From Bacteroidota bacterium (lineage in GTDB: Bacteria; Bacteroidota; Bacteroidia; B-17B0; Aurantibacillaceae): a stretch of DNA of 64,000 nucleotides. How positions within the stretch are numbered: position 1 is the first letter of the stretch; each line of letters begins with the position of its first letter. The DNA lies in contig JAUXZS010000029.1 in assembly GCA_030692515.1 (NCBI GenBank), positions 124,001 through 188,000 on the forward strand. The letters run 5' to 3'. The translations under genes and the position numbers were made by a program. This document shows positions 45,324 to 54,030 of the stretch, piece by piece. Under the pieces are notes generated by a model. The model searched no databases, was not told the origin of the DNA, and was given only the letters and a program-made list of their open reading frames with translations.

Positions 45324-46097
45324 TTATTCGAATCTTAAATGTTTAACCGAAATGCCTTTGCTCTGTAATTCTTTAAGTGAGTTTATTCCAATTTCTAAAT
45401 GCGCGTTAACATAATTTTCAGTTACTGCTTTATCACTAGCATCTGTTTTAACACCTTCGGCTACCATTGGCTGATCACTTACCAATAATAATGCTCCAGT
45501 AGGAATTTCGTTATGAAAACCAACCGAAAAAATAGTTGCAGTTTCCATATCAATTGCCATTACACGTAGCCTTCTTAAATATTCCTTAAACTCTTCATCA
45601 TGCTCCCAAACTCTGCGATTAGTTGTGTAAACAGTTCCGCTCCAATAATCTCTACCACTTAAACGTATTGTATAAGAAATTGCTTTTTGCAAACTAAATG
45701 CCGGAAGAGCGGGCACTTCAGGTGGAAAATAATCATTACTAGTACCCTCTCCTCTAATTGCAGCAATAGGCAAAATTAAATCGCCAATCTGATTTTTTTT
45801 CTTTAATCCTCCACACTTCCCCAAAAACAAAGCAGCTTTAGGTTTAATAGCGGTTAATAAATCCATGACGGTTGCCGCTCCTGCACTACCCATTCCAAAA
45901 TTAATAATGGTAATATTATTAGCTGTTGCAGTTTGCATTGGCCTATCTAACCCTTTTACCTCAACATTATAAAGCTTCGCAAACATATATACGTAGTTAG
46001 AGAAATTTACTAAAAGAATATATTCTCCAAACTCGTTTAACGGAACACCAGTATAACGAGGCAACCAATTATTTACAATTTCTTCTTTACTTTTCAT
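45324..46097 (-). CDS. amn: AMP nucleosidase, short form
   Basis: 257 residues of the purine nucleoside phosphorylase fold: TIINFGMGSAGAAT, LFLGKCGGL (phosphate-site-like), RGEGTSNDYFPPEVPALP and the ribose-binding MAIDMETATIF. It hydrolyses AMP to adenine and ribose-5-phosphate. The protein lacks the separate N-terminal domain of the E. coli enzyme (484 residues), as is usual in Bacteroidota. Cytosolic. Directly upstream of meaB with 1 base between them. Confidence 0.85.
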   Translation of the reverse strand: MKSKEEIVNNWLPRYTGVPLNEFGEYILLVNFSNYVYMFAKLYNVEVKGLDRPMQTATANNITIINFGMGSAGAATVMDLLTAIKPKAALFLGKCGGLKKKNQIGDLILPIAAIRGEGTSNDYFPPEVPALPAFSLQKAISYTIRLSGRDYWSGTVYTTNRRVWEHDEEFKEYLRRLRVMAIDMETATIFSVGFHNEIPTGALLLVSDQPMVAEGVKTDASDKAVTENYVNAHLEIGINSLKELQSKGISVKHLRFE

Positions 46098-46245
46098 ATG
46101 GGATAATCTTTATTTAATTTATTACACACAATAACCGCCATCTTTTTATACAACAGAAGTTATATCATACTATTCATAATTTGTAAACTAAATTTTTCCA
46201 AAAAATCAATTAATGTAAATATATTTAAAAAATATTTGTCATCCT

Positions 46246-46680
46246 TTGAACTTACCAATAAAATATCCATTATTTAATACAAGACTTAAAAAGCAAAAAG
46301 AGCAAACCTATATTTTTGACGAGGTTAGAAAAAAATGGCTGGTTTTAACGCCTGAAGAATGGGTACGCCAACACTTAATTCATTTTTTAATTAAAGAAAA
46401 AAAATATCCAAGCTCGCTCATTTCTATTGAAAAAGAAATTATTTTAAACGACCTAAAAAAACGTTACGACATAGTTGTATACAACAAACAACTAAAGCCG
46501 ATTCTTATTATTGAATGTAAGGCGCCCTACATTGACTTAGATAAAACAGTTGTAGAACAGGCGCTGCGTTATAACTTAATTATAAAAGCCGACTACTTGA
46601 TGATTAGCAATGGTGTAAGTGATTTTACTTTTAATAGCTCAAACGAACAAATTATTTTACCCGATTACTTAGAGCTTTAA
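46246..46680 (+). CDS. Stand-alone HsdR-N-type PD-(D/E)XK nuclease domain protein
   Basis: 144 residues, entirely one domain of the type I restriction HsdR N-terminal class: VRQHLIHFLIKEKKYP (conserved helix), then KRYDIVVYN (catalytic Asp near residue 73) and ILIIECKAP (Glu-x-Lys near 90), followed by Q-A-L-R-Y. The nuclease motif looks intact. No HsdM, HsdS or helicase is nearby, so it is not a restriction system as seen. Similar single-domain proteins are widespread in Bacteroidota with no settled function. The start is TTG at 46246, as no in-frame ATG exists. Ends converging on the esterase gene with a 4-base overlap. Confidence 0.75.
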   Translation: MNLPIKYPLFNTRLKKQKEQTYIFDEVRKKWLVLTPEEWVRQHLIHFLIKEKKYPSSLISIEKEIILNDLKKRYDIVVYNKQLKPILIIECKAPYIDLDKTVVEQALRYNLIIKADYLMISNGVSDFTFNSSNEQIILPDYLEL

Positions 46681-47810
46681 TTTTTAATGAACTTAATCAC
46701 ACTTTTATTACTCGCACTTGTAATTTGCAAAAAATAAATTCCTGAATTTAATTCGCTCACATTAATGGAGTTTGCAGAAGTCTCGTTAATAATTGTTTCG
46801 CCAATTAAATTAACTACTTTGAGTTTACAATCGCTAATACCCTCTAGGTATAATGTTTCAGTAACCGGATTCGGGAAAATTTTTATATTATTTTTAAAAG
46901 ACATTTCGTTTAAGCCTACGCCAGATATAAATTGATTGAGTTTATATTGTCTAAAAAATCTCCAAATCTCAACACTTGCATTAAAATCCTGATTGGTGTT
47001 TGCAATAAAAGGAAATGCCCCAGGCCATGAATGACTACCGCCAAAAACCTTATATAATTCAACTGTACTTCCATTTGTACCATTGGTATATTTATAATTT
47101 ACAGCGTATGAATTATCTGAAGTATTAATATTTGGAACCGAATAGGTTATTGGTGCCGCATTACAATTACTATGCATTCTCCATTTTTTTACAACACTGT
47201 CAATATGAGCAAAAGTGCCACTACCATTGTATGGCACTGTGGCATCGTTGGTGCCATGAATTTCCATAATAGGAAAAGGTCTTGTTGGTGCACAGGTAAA
47301 CCAAGAGTTTAACATGCTTCCGGTAACCGAAGCAATTGCTGCTATTTTATTTGGTAGATTACAAGCTAAATAATAACTCATAATACCTCCATTACTCATG
47401 CCACAACTATAAACAGAATTTAAATCAATGTTATAATTTAATTTTAAAGAATCAATTAAATCGCTCATAAAAAGCACATCATTCTCTGTTCCACCAAAAC
47501 CAGCATTCCAATACGGACTGCCGTTTGGTGCTTTACCATCAGGATGAACCACTAAAAAATTTGCGGTATCTGCAATGGGCATAAAATTTGAATATAATTG
47601 CTGCTGCGATGCGTTAGAGGTATATCCATGTAAATTTAATATTAATGGCACTGCTTGTGAACCAGTATATATATTGGGCACATACAGTCTGAATTTTCGC
47701 ATAATATTGTTAGACTTAATACTATCAATTATTGTTACGCCGCTTTGCGAAAAACAAAACAAGCTTGTTGTTAAGAACAAGCTTGCTACTATAAATTTCT
47801 TTAATATCAT
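46677..47810 (-). CDS. Secreted PHB-depolymerase/feruloyl-esterase-like hydrolase, T9SS type A cargo
   Basis: 377 residues: signal peptide (1-21, ending LFCFSQ), an alpha/beta hydrolase domain of the LpqC/PHB-depolymerase type (about 22-290) and a T9SS type A domain (about 300-377: IFPNPVTETLYL, LNSGIYFLQI). The triad is probably the Ser of GMSNGG (near 140), the Asp of IHGTND (near 185) and the His of GGSHSWPG (near 260), with LNLHGYTSN forming the oxyanion loop. It likely cleaves esters in plant polysaccharide, polyester or lipid. Lies between dnaN and the HsdR-N protein. Confidence 0.82.
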   Translation of the reverse strand: MILKKFIVASLFLTTSLFCFSQSGVTIIDSIKSNNIMRKFRLYVPNIYTGSQAVPLILNLHGYTSNASQQQLYSNFMPIADTANFLVVHPDGKAPNGSPYWNAGFGGTENDVLFMSDLIDSLKLNYNIDLNSVYSCGMSNGGIMSYYLACNLPNKIAAIASVTGSMLNSWFTCAPTRPFPIMEIHGTNDATVPYNGSGTFAHIDSVVKKWRMHSNCNAAPITYSVPNINTSDNSYAVNYKYTNGTNGSTVELYKVFGGSHSWPGAFPFIANTNQDFNASVEIWRFFRQYKLNQFISGVGLNEMSFKNNIKIFPNPVTETLYLEGISDCKLKVVNLIGETIINETSANSINVSELNSGIYFLQITSASNKSVIKFIKN

Positions 47811-47834
47811 AATGAGACCAAGGTAGTGAAAAAA

Positions 47835-48956
47835 TTAGTTATTCAACATAACCGGCATTACTAACATTAAAATATCTTCAGCTGGATTTGATTTGTTGTT
47901 TGGTAGAATAATTCCTGCACGATTAGGAGCGCTCATTTCAATTGTAATTTCATCGCATTCCAGGTTGCTTACCATTTCCATTAAAAAACGCGAATTGAAA
48001 CCAATCTCCATATCTTCTCCAACATAAGTACAGGTCAATAATTCATGCCCTTCGTTTGCAAAATCTAAATCCTCAGCACTTACACGTAATTGACTGCCGG
48101 CAACTTTTACACGTATTTGATGAGTAGCTTTATTTGAAAACACACTCACGCGTTTTAAAGCGCCTAAAAAGGCACTTCTATCAACGGTTAATTTGTTTGG
48201 GTTTTGTTTAGGGATAACCGCTTCGTAGTTTGGATATTTACCATCAATTAAACGGCATACTAAATTTACATTTCCAAAACTGAATAAAGCGTTGGTTTTA
48301 TTAAAATCAACTTTAACAGCATCATCTACGCCGGCCAATAAACTTTTTAAAACATTTAAAGGTTTTTTTGGCATAATAAAAGAGGCAGAAGTCCCTGCCT
48401 TTGCATCGTTACGTGTGTATCGTACTAATTTATGAGCATCTGTTGCAACAAAAATAGAATTTACTTCTGTAAATTGGCAAAACACACCACTCATTACTGG
48501 TCGCAAATCATCGTTACCAGTTGCGAAAATAGTTTTATTAATTGCGTTAGCTAATACATCACTTTTAATTACAATAGAAGATTGAGAATCTAGTGCTGGT
48601 AGTTTTGGATATTCATCACCGTTTTGTCCAGAAATATTATAATCACCGGTTTCGGTTTTTAATTTAATGGAGTGTTTTGCTTTATCTAAACTAAAAGAAA
48701 TTGGTTGTTCAGGTAAATTTGAAAGAGCATCTAATAATGTTTTCGCAGGTATTGCAATATTGCCGGTTTCGTTTGACTCTACCTTTAAAGAAGTTGTAAT
48801 GGTTGTTTCCATATCACTTGCTGATAAAACCAACTCATCTTTATTTATCTCAAACAAAAAACAATCTAAAATTGGAATAGTGTTGTTCGAGTTTAAAACT
48901 CCACCTATAGATTTTAAATGTTTTAGTAATGTAGACGCTGATACAACAAAATTCAT
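47835..48956 (-). CDS. dnaN: DNA polymerase III sliding clamp (beta subunit)
   Basis: 373 residues from the ATG at 48956, which gives the family start MNFVVSASTLLKHLKSIGGV; an ATG 12 codons further upstream would add a non-conserved hydrophobic leader. Motifs include IPILDCFLFEI, DALSNLPEQPI, GQNGDEYPKLP, ATDAHKLVRY and the C-terminal LVMPVMLNN (the usual LVMPM tail). The ring dimer tethers the polymerase to DNA. No dnaA or recF is adjacent. It starts 71 bases after the DUF4340 gene. Confidence 0.95.
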   Translation of the reverse strand: MNFVVSASTLLKHLKSIGGVLNSNNTIPILDCFLFEINKDELVLSASDMETTITTSLKVESNETGNIAIPAKTLLDALSNLPEQPISFSLDKAKHSIKLKTETGDYNISGQNGDEYPKLPALDSQSSIVIKSDVLANAINKTIFATGNDDLRPVMSGVFCQFTEVNSIFVATDAHKLVRYTRNDAKAGTSASFIMPKKPLNVLKSLLAGVDDAVKVDFNKTNALFSFGNVNLVCRLIDGKYPNYEAVIPKQNPNKLTVDRSAFLGALKRVSVFSNKATHQIRVKVAGSQLRVSAEDLDFANEGHELLTCTYVGEDMEIGFNSRFLMEMVSNLECDEITIEMSAPNRAGIILPNNKSNPAEDILMLVMPVMLNN

Positions 48957-49027
48957 AGTTTTAGTTTTAAAAAACAAAATTAAAGTTAGCAACCGAATAA
49001 ACGTGCAAACTAAGTTTTAGTTTTAAA

Positions 49028-50068
49028 CTATTTTTTAACAGAAACGTTTGGCTCAAAATAAGCCTGAGTAATTAGTAATTTTCCAAAAACAAAATATTGG
49101 ATTAAAGCCCATTCTTTATCATTTGCAAATTGTAAATATAATCTATCTGGATCATTTTGATAATTAACTCCAATCTCGCTAGTGATAGCAGCATTAGGGG
49201 TTTTATTATAAAATTTATATTCACTTGTTTTAAAATCGGTAGTAGTAATGCTAATAACGGCAAAAGGTTTATTTACAAATAGCGAATCGGTTAGTTTTTT
49301 ATTTTTTCCTGTAATAAGAACCTCGTAAGAAATGTTTTGAAAATAAGCTAAATATTGCTTCATTTTCATTTCATCAAAAGGAATTTCAGAACCCTTTGAG
49401 TTTTTTAGACTGAAAGAAGTAGTACTATTTAAATCAACTGTAAATGATGAATCGGGCATATTAAAATGTTGAACTTTAATTTGCTTTAACTGTGGCGGAA
49501 TATAATTTAAAACAATTCTATCGCGCCATTCATTTTCCTTAGCAATAAAACGAGGAATAAGATATCCCTTGAAGCCAGGTATAAAACACACGTATGGGTC
49601 TTTGTAATTCTCTCCGGTTTCAATATCCGTTAAAATCATATAGGAGCCTTCAGAATCAGGAGTTTCATGCCCAACATAATATTGTTTTACTAAACCATCT
49701 TTGGTATAAATCTCCACCTTTAAAGCGGTTGAGGCCATTAACTTTAAAACTGCATCTTTTGCGGTTTTTGGCACTGGCATTTTAACTTCAACATGTTTTA
49801 TTACTTCTAACAGATTTAATATTGCATCTGTTCGGCAATTATACTTTTCATTTACCACCCAACCTTTTGGTGTGCGGGTTATTGTAGCGTTATCACCTTC
49901 TTTATCTGCAATAAAAATTTTCGTGATAGCAGCGGTATCTTTAATTTTAAAATTTCTAGCGTCTTCATCAACAGTTGTTGATGCATGCTTAGACTTATAA
50001 ATAAAAACAGAAAGTACAGCAAGAATTAATAATACTGCAATAATTATTACTGAAGAAAATTTTTTCAT
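49028..50068 (-). CDS. DUF4340 membrane-anchored protein
   Basis: 346 residues: one N-terminal membrane helix (about 5-26), then a periplasmic or exported body with the DUF4340 pattern (ITKIFIADKEGDNATITRTPKGWVVN near 45-70, STALKVEIYTKDG, YYVGHETPDSEGSYM). Members often sit near gliding or ABC-type machinery, but their function is unknown. It starts 21 bases after the PorP/SprF gene and is probably in the CotH-PorP-DUF4340 unit. Confidence 0.78.
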   Translation of the reverse strand: MKKFSSVIIIAVLLILAVLSVFIYKSKHASTTVDEDARNFKIKDTAAITKIFIADKEGDNATITRTPKGWVVNEKYNCRTDAILNLLEVIKHVEVKMPVPKTAKDAVLKLMASTALKVEIYTKDGLVKQYYVGHETPDSEGSYMILTDIETGENYKDPYVCFIPGFKGYLIPRFIAKENEWRDRIVLNYIPPQLKQIKVQHFNMPDSSFTVDLNSTTSFSLKNSKGSEIPFDEMKMKQYLAYFQNISYEVLITGKNKKLTDSLFVNKPFAVISITTTDFKTSEYKFYNKTPNAAITSEIGVNYQNDPDRLYLQFANDKEWALIQYFVFGKLLITQAYFEPNVSVKK

Positions 50069-50089
50069 TTTTTTATAGAACGATACAAA

Positions 50090-51133
50090 TTATTTAAACT
50101 CGCTGCGAGAATCAAATAAAGAGCTAGCTAAATTATTATAACGGAAACCTATTTCAAATCCGCCCGCGTATCTTGTAGCATTTCGGTATCCTGAAATATT
50201 AATGTCATACGATGTAAAAAATGCAATGTCTCCGATTTCGTAAATTAATTTAGGAATTAAGGCGTCTTTTGAACGGTAAAACAATCCAACCCCTATTCCA
50301 TTCTCCGTTTTTTGACCGGTTACCTTAGTGCCCATTTTAATACGATATTTTACGTAAGAACCGGCAACAAATTGCCAAGCTTTTCCTTGCTGATTATACA
50401 AAAAAGTTGGTGTAACAGAAAATTTTGTGTCTTCAAAATCAAAGTGAGTAATAATTTGACTCGTTAATCTAACAGGGATGCGATATGTAGAGCCTGGACC
50501 AAAATCCTGAACAGCTTTATTTAAATGAAAAGCTCCAAATGAAATTTTAATTGAAGAAACATCATCATGATCTTGGTCTGTTATTACTTTACTATATTCC
50601 CAAGCCATTCCGGCGGCTATATCGGTAGTAGTAAACTGACGGTAAACAACTGTTTCACCGCTGGCAAGCGTATTATCAATTTCGTTACCATCAAACTGAG
50701 AGCTATATGTTAACTTATTGTAGTTTGCGTTATTTGCAGACACACCACCGGCAATACCTACACTAAAAGCACTTCTTCTTCCAGTTTTAATAATGCCACT
50801 AATATTTAACAGGGCGTTTGTTTTTTGTAAATTAGCTGAGCCTGCTTTATCATTAAAAACAGTTAATCCCATTCCTAAAAAGGCTTTACGTTTTTTAGAT
50901 TTAAATAAGCCACCATCTACTGAAACTGCTATAGTTTGAAAAGCGTTATTCATTGCAGCCCATTGGCTTCTATAATTAACAATGGCTCTAAAATATCCAT
51001 TATAAAAACCAGTATTTGCCGGACTGTTAAATAAGGGTGCTTCATTAATATTAGAAAAGTGAATGTCTTGTGCTTTAAAATCTGCGCTACAAACAACCAA
51101 TAAAAAGCTAAAAATGTATATTATTTTTTTCAT
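50090..51133 (-). CDS. PorP/SprF-family T9SS outer-membrane protein
   Basis: 347 residues with a signal peptide (1-21) and the PorP/SprF pattern: DIHFSNINEAPLFNSPANTGFYNGYFR at the start, YRSQWAAMNNAFQTIAVSVDG, then repeated barrel strands and GGFEIGFRYN at the end. Proteins of this family help T9SS cargo with type B C-terminal domains reach and stay on the cell surface, as SprF does for SprB. It lies 19 bases downstream of such a cargo gene. The likely partner is therefore the CotH protein immediately upstream. Confidence 0.9.
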   Translation of the reverse strand: MKKIIYIFSFLLVVCSADFKAQDIHFSNINEAPLFNSPANTGFYNGYFRAIVNYRSQWAAMNNAFQTIAVSVDGGLFKSKKRKAFLGMGLTVFNDKAGSANLQKTNALLNISGIIKTGRRSAFSVGIAGGVSANNANYNKLTYSSQFDGNEIDNTLASGETVVYRQFTTTDIAAGMAWEYSKVITDQDHDDVSSIKISFGAFHLNKAVQDFGPGSTYRIPVRLTSQIITHFDFEDTKFSVTPTFLYNQQGKAWQFVAGSYVKYRIKMGTKVTGQKTENGIGVGLFYRSKDALIPKLIYEIGDIAFFTSYDINISGYRNATRYAGGFEIGFRYNNLASSLFDSRSEFK

Positions 51134-51152
51134 AAAAATTTTTAAACTAAAA

Positions 51153-53882
51153 TTACCTCACTAATGTTACGTTTCCTTTTAACAATTTTGATTCATTAAA
51201 AATATTTTTATAGGTAATTAAATAGGCATAAACACCAGTGATGGCTTGTTGTCCTTTAAAATAACCATCCCAACCTTGAGTTGGATCTGTACTTCTAAAA
51301 ACTTCTTGACCCCACCGGTTCCAAATGCGGAAATCATATTCCCTTGCAAACAATGCGCTACCTAAAGGCATAAACATATCGTTATTGCCATCGCCATTTG
51401 GAGAAAAGCCTGTCGGCATAATAACATCATTCTTTTTATCTGTAAATACCGCAACAACATTTTCAGATCTATTAAAACCAATTGCCAAGGAATCTAAACT
51501 TAAAGGTGCGCTATTTAGAGGAGTATGATTTTCAAATTCCCAATGGTGAAAAACAAATGTAGTATCCAAAGGAATTGCTTTTAATGCCATTGTGGTTGAG
51601 TAATAACGTCCCTTCCATAAATAATTATTAAGCACAAGTGAGTTTAATTTTACACTGCCGGCACCCGCAGGCTTAACATCCACAGTTATATCAAATGGGC
51701 CAGTCATACCATAACAGCCTGTAACATTAAAACCAGTATTAGGACTACCGCCTTGCACAAAATCACATCTTTTGTAAATTGTTCTTCTAAGTTCTGAAGT
51801 AAGAGTATCCCATAAATCAATTGCTGTGTTAAATTGTCCAGGTAACGGAACAGACGCTGGATCTTCGTGATATTTAAATTCTTTCAAATACAAACTTTTT
51901 ACGTAATCAAAATGCGCTAAAATATTTTCGCACTTTAAAGGGCCGTTTAATAAATCCTGGTAACGATTTTTATATTCTAATTGAAATGATAGGTTACCTG
52001 TGTTAGGTCTCATTAAATAATAAAGCATATTGCCATGACCATTACCTGCACCAGGACTAACTGCATAGGTAGAACTATGCACTGTACAAGGAGAAGTGTA
52101 AATACTATTGTAAACTAAAGTGTTGGTTGCTACTGCTGTAAAATTAAAAATTGCAGGTGTGTTCCATAAATAATAGTGAAACTTATTTCCTGGTTTAGTT
52201 GGTTGTCCACCACGCGCATAAGCAACATTAAAATTCCATATGTCGCTATTCATAGCGTAACTATTTAAAATCATATAATCTATAAAGCTCTCTTTATCCA
52301 AACGGCTCATTGCAGTATTATAACGAGAAGCGTTATTCATTGGTTGAGTAGTAATCCAGTCGTAAACGCTGGTTCTAAAATTATTCGAAAATGTAGTAAC
52401 TGCGCCATCGTTATTATGATAAAAAAGCATGTCTAAAGAATCTTTTGATTGACCATTATAATACCTTTCAAACTCAGCATCATAACATTCTCTTAAATCA
52501 TAAACACCACTGTATTTACCATTAATAAACGCTACTACTGGTTTAATATGAAGAGGGCTTACGTGTAAATTATTTTTTGCAGCTAAAGATTGATAAAAAA
52601 CATCACGAATTCCTGTACCGAATGAAATCCCTCCATTTGTTGGAGAAGGTACTGATGAATGGCTTTCAAAATCACCAGCTTTTAAGTGCAAGGTGTAAAA
52701 TGATCTTCTGGGTGTAGTACCCAATCCTTCGACATTAAAAACGTTCCCTTCAAAATTACAACCAAAGCCTCGTCTATCATCTATAGTAATAAATAAACCT
52801 TTTTGTTTTGTTATCCAAGATTCATTCGGGGGTCGACTAATTTGTGCATAACCCTCCGTCATTTGAACCTTTTTATCGTAATACTCAACGTGTATTTGAG
52901 GGCCTGGATTAATACCTCCAGCATTAAACCAATTCGTATCTAACTTATCTATTGCTAAAGAAACAACCCCAAATTCAGGGTGAAAATCATTATGTTCTTG
53001 ATCAATAAAATACGTATTTGTTTGACAAAAACTTGGCAAATAATCCAATGTACAAGTGGATATCGGAGTAAGTGTTGTAGGGAAAGCTACAGCCCTAATA
53101 ATTGAAGTGTTTACAACAATTATCGGATTTAAAAAAGAATAAATAGCGTCCGTCATTGTAGGAACACTTCCATCAATGGTATAATGTATTTCAAAACAAC
53201 CACCGGAGGAATCGGCGGCGCCCCCTAAAAATATATCAATTTGATTAATTGGCACTGCTGGAGGATAAAAGCCTCCTGCATTTACCGTGCTATTGTATAC
53301 AGTGGCTGGTGTAAATGAAGGGGTTGGCGCATAATTTCTATAAAAACTTCCAGGTACAGTTGGATTTGATAAAGTAAAAGAGTTTGTTGGGTAAAGACGC
53401 CATGCGGCAACCCCAATATTAAAAATATCAACACGACCTCTTGTGTGGTTTGCCTTTGTTCTTTGAACAAAAATTGAATCTCGAACAACTCCTTGTGCAG
53501 TAGTTAAAATTAACCATTGGTTTTTACATTGGTCTAAAGTAAAATTAGTGTGATAATTAGAGCCTACGGTTTTGTTTTTACCACTTAACCAAACTGCTTT
53601 GTACGAGCCGGAAGACATTGTAAATGTTGAAGGAAAGGCCCATTTTTTTAAATTATTTCTGTCGTTACTTAACCAATAGCCATTCAAAGTTACAGAGCTT
53701 GTGTGCGCATTATAAATCTCAACCCAGTCGCTCTGATTTCCATAATTATCAATAACTCCCGAGAAATTACTTGCCGAGTACTCATTTAAAACAATTGCCA
53801 CATTGCTTTGAGCTTTTAGAGTGGTTAAACTGCTTAGCACTAGTAATAAACCAAAAACTAAAAAAAGTTTTCTTTTTAACAT
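51153..53882 (-). CDS. CotH-kinase-family surface protein, T9SS type B cargo
   Basis: 909 residues: signal peptide (1-24), lamin-tail domain (about 28-140: VLNEYSASNFSGVIDNYGNQ, SDWVEIYN), chitobiase-like segment (about 215-270: IHYTIDGSVPTMTDAIY), CotH-like kinase domain (about 300-620: PVVAFINGKYSGVYDLREC, FIDYMILNSYAMNSDIWNFN) and a CHU_C gliding-associated C-terminal domain (about 815-909: PTGFSPNGDGNNDMF, WNRWGQEVF, GWDGYFKG, GVYAYLITY, end GNVTLVR). CotH relatives phosphorylate spore-coat or other proteins; kinase activity here is unproven. The last domain sends it out by T9SS, probably aided by the adjacent PorP/SprF protein. Confidence 0.85.
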   Translation of the reverse strand: MLKRKLFLVFGLLLVLSSLTTLKAQSNVAIVLNEYSASNFSGVIDNYGNQSDWVEIYNAHTSSVTLNGYWLSNDRNNLKKWAFPSTFTMSSGSYKAVWLSGKNKTVGSNYHTNFTLDQCKNQWLILTTAQGVVRDSIFVQRTKANHTRGRVDIFNIGVAAWRLYPTNSFTLSNPTVPGSFYRNYAPTPSFTPATVYNSTVNAGGFYPPAVPINQIDIFLGGAADSSGGCFEIHYTIDGSVPTMTDAIYSFLNPIIVVNTSIIRAVAFPTTLTPISTCTLDYLPSFCQTNTYFIDQEHNDFHPEFGVVSLAIDKLDTNWFNAGGINPGPQIHVEYYDKKVQMTEGYAQISRPPNESWITKQKGLFITIDDRRGFGCNFEGNVFNVEGLGTTPRRSFYTLHLKAGDFESHSSVPSPTNGGISFGTGIRDVFYQSLAAKNNLHVSPLHIKPVVAFINGKYSGVYDLRECYDAEFERYYNGQSKDSLDMLFYHNNDGAVTTFSNNFRTSVYDWITTQPMNNASRYNTAMSRLDKESFIDYMILNSYAMNSDIWNFNVAYARGGQPTKPGNKFHYYLWNTPAIFNFTAVATNTLVYNSIYTSPCTVHSSTYAVSPGAGNGHGNMLYYLMRPNTGNLSFQLEYKNRYQDLLNGPLKCENILAHFDYVKSLYLKEFKYHEDPASVPLPGQFNTAIDLWDTLTSELRRTIYKRCDFVQGGSPNTGFNVTGCYGMTGPFDITVDVKPAGAGSVKLNSLVLNNYLWKGRYYSTTMALKAIPLDTTFVFHHWEFENHTPLNSAPLSLDSLAIGFNRSENVVAVFTDKKNDVIMPTGFSPNGDGNNDMFMPLGSALFAREYDFRIWNRWGQEVFRSTDPTQGWDGYFKGQQAITGVYAYLITYKNIFNESKLLKGNVTLVR

Positions 53883-53918
53883 AATAATTTAACGTTTTAG
53901 TTCAAAAATAAGTAATTC

Positions 53919-53926
53919 CAAATATA
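53919..53926 (-). promoter_or_regulatory. Predicted -7 element of the CotH-PorP unit
   Basis: TATATTTG on the minus strand, 36 bases ahead of the start codon; a full TAnnTTTG match without an obvious -33 partner. Confidence 0.45.
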
Positions 53927-53988
53927 CACATAAGTACGTGAAAACTAAAAAAAACGTTGGGTACGTTTAGATAATTATTAAATTCTTA

Positions 53989-54020
53989 TTGTTAATTACG
54001 AAATCAAAAAGCTAACTTTG
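53989..54020 (+). promoter_or_regulatory. Predicted purF promoter
   Basis: TTG (53989-53991) and TAACTTTG (54013-54020) are 21 bases apart, fitting the Bacteroidota pattern; the start codon follows 10 bases later. Upstream, AAACGT/ACGTTT (53952-53957, 53963-53968) is a small inverted repeat between the divergent promoters, a weak operator candidate. Confidence 0.55.
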
Positions 54021-54030
54021 CACAAGGATT

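Noticed and set aside
46246-46680. Type I restriction-modification system
   Set aside because: No methylase, specificity or helicase gene is nearby; only one small nuclease domain is present.
53952-53968. PurR-like operator before purF
   Set aside because: AAACGT/ACGTTT is a short palindrome likely by chance; PurR of the E. coli type is not expected in this phylum. Kept only as a weak note in the promoter entry.
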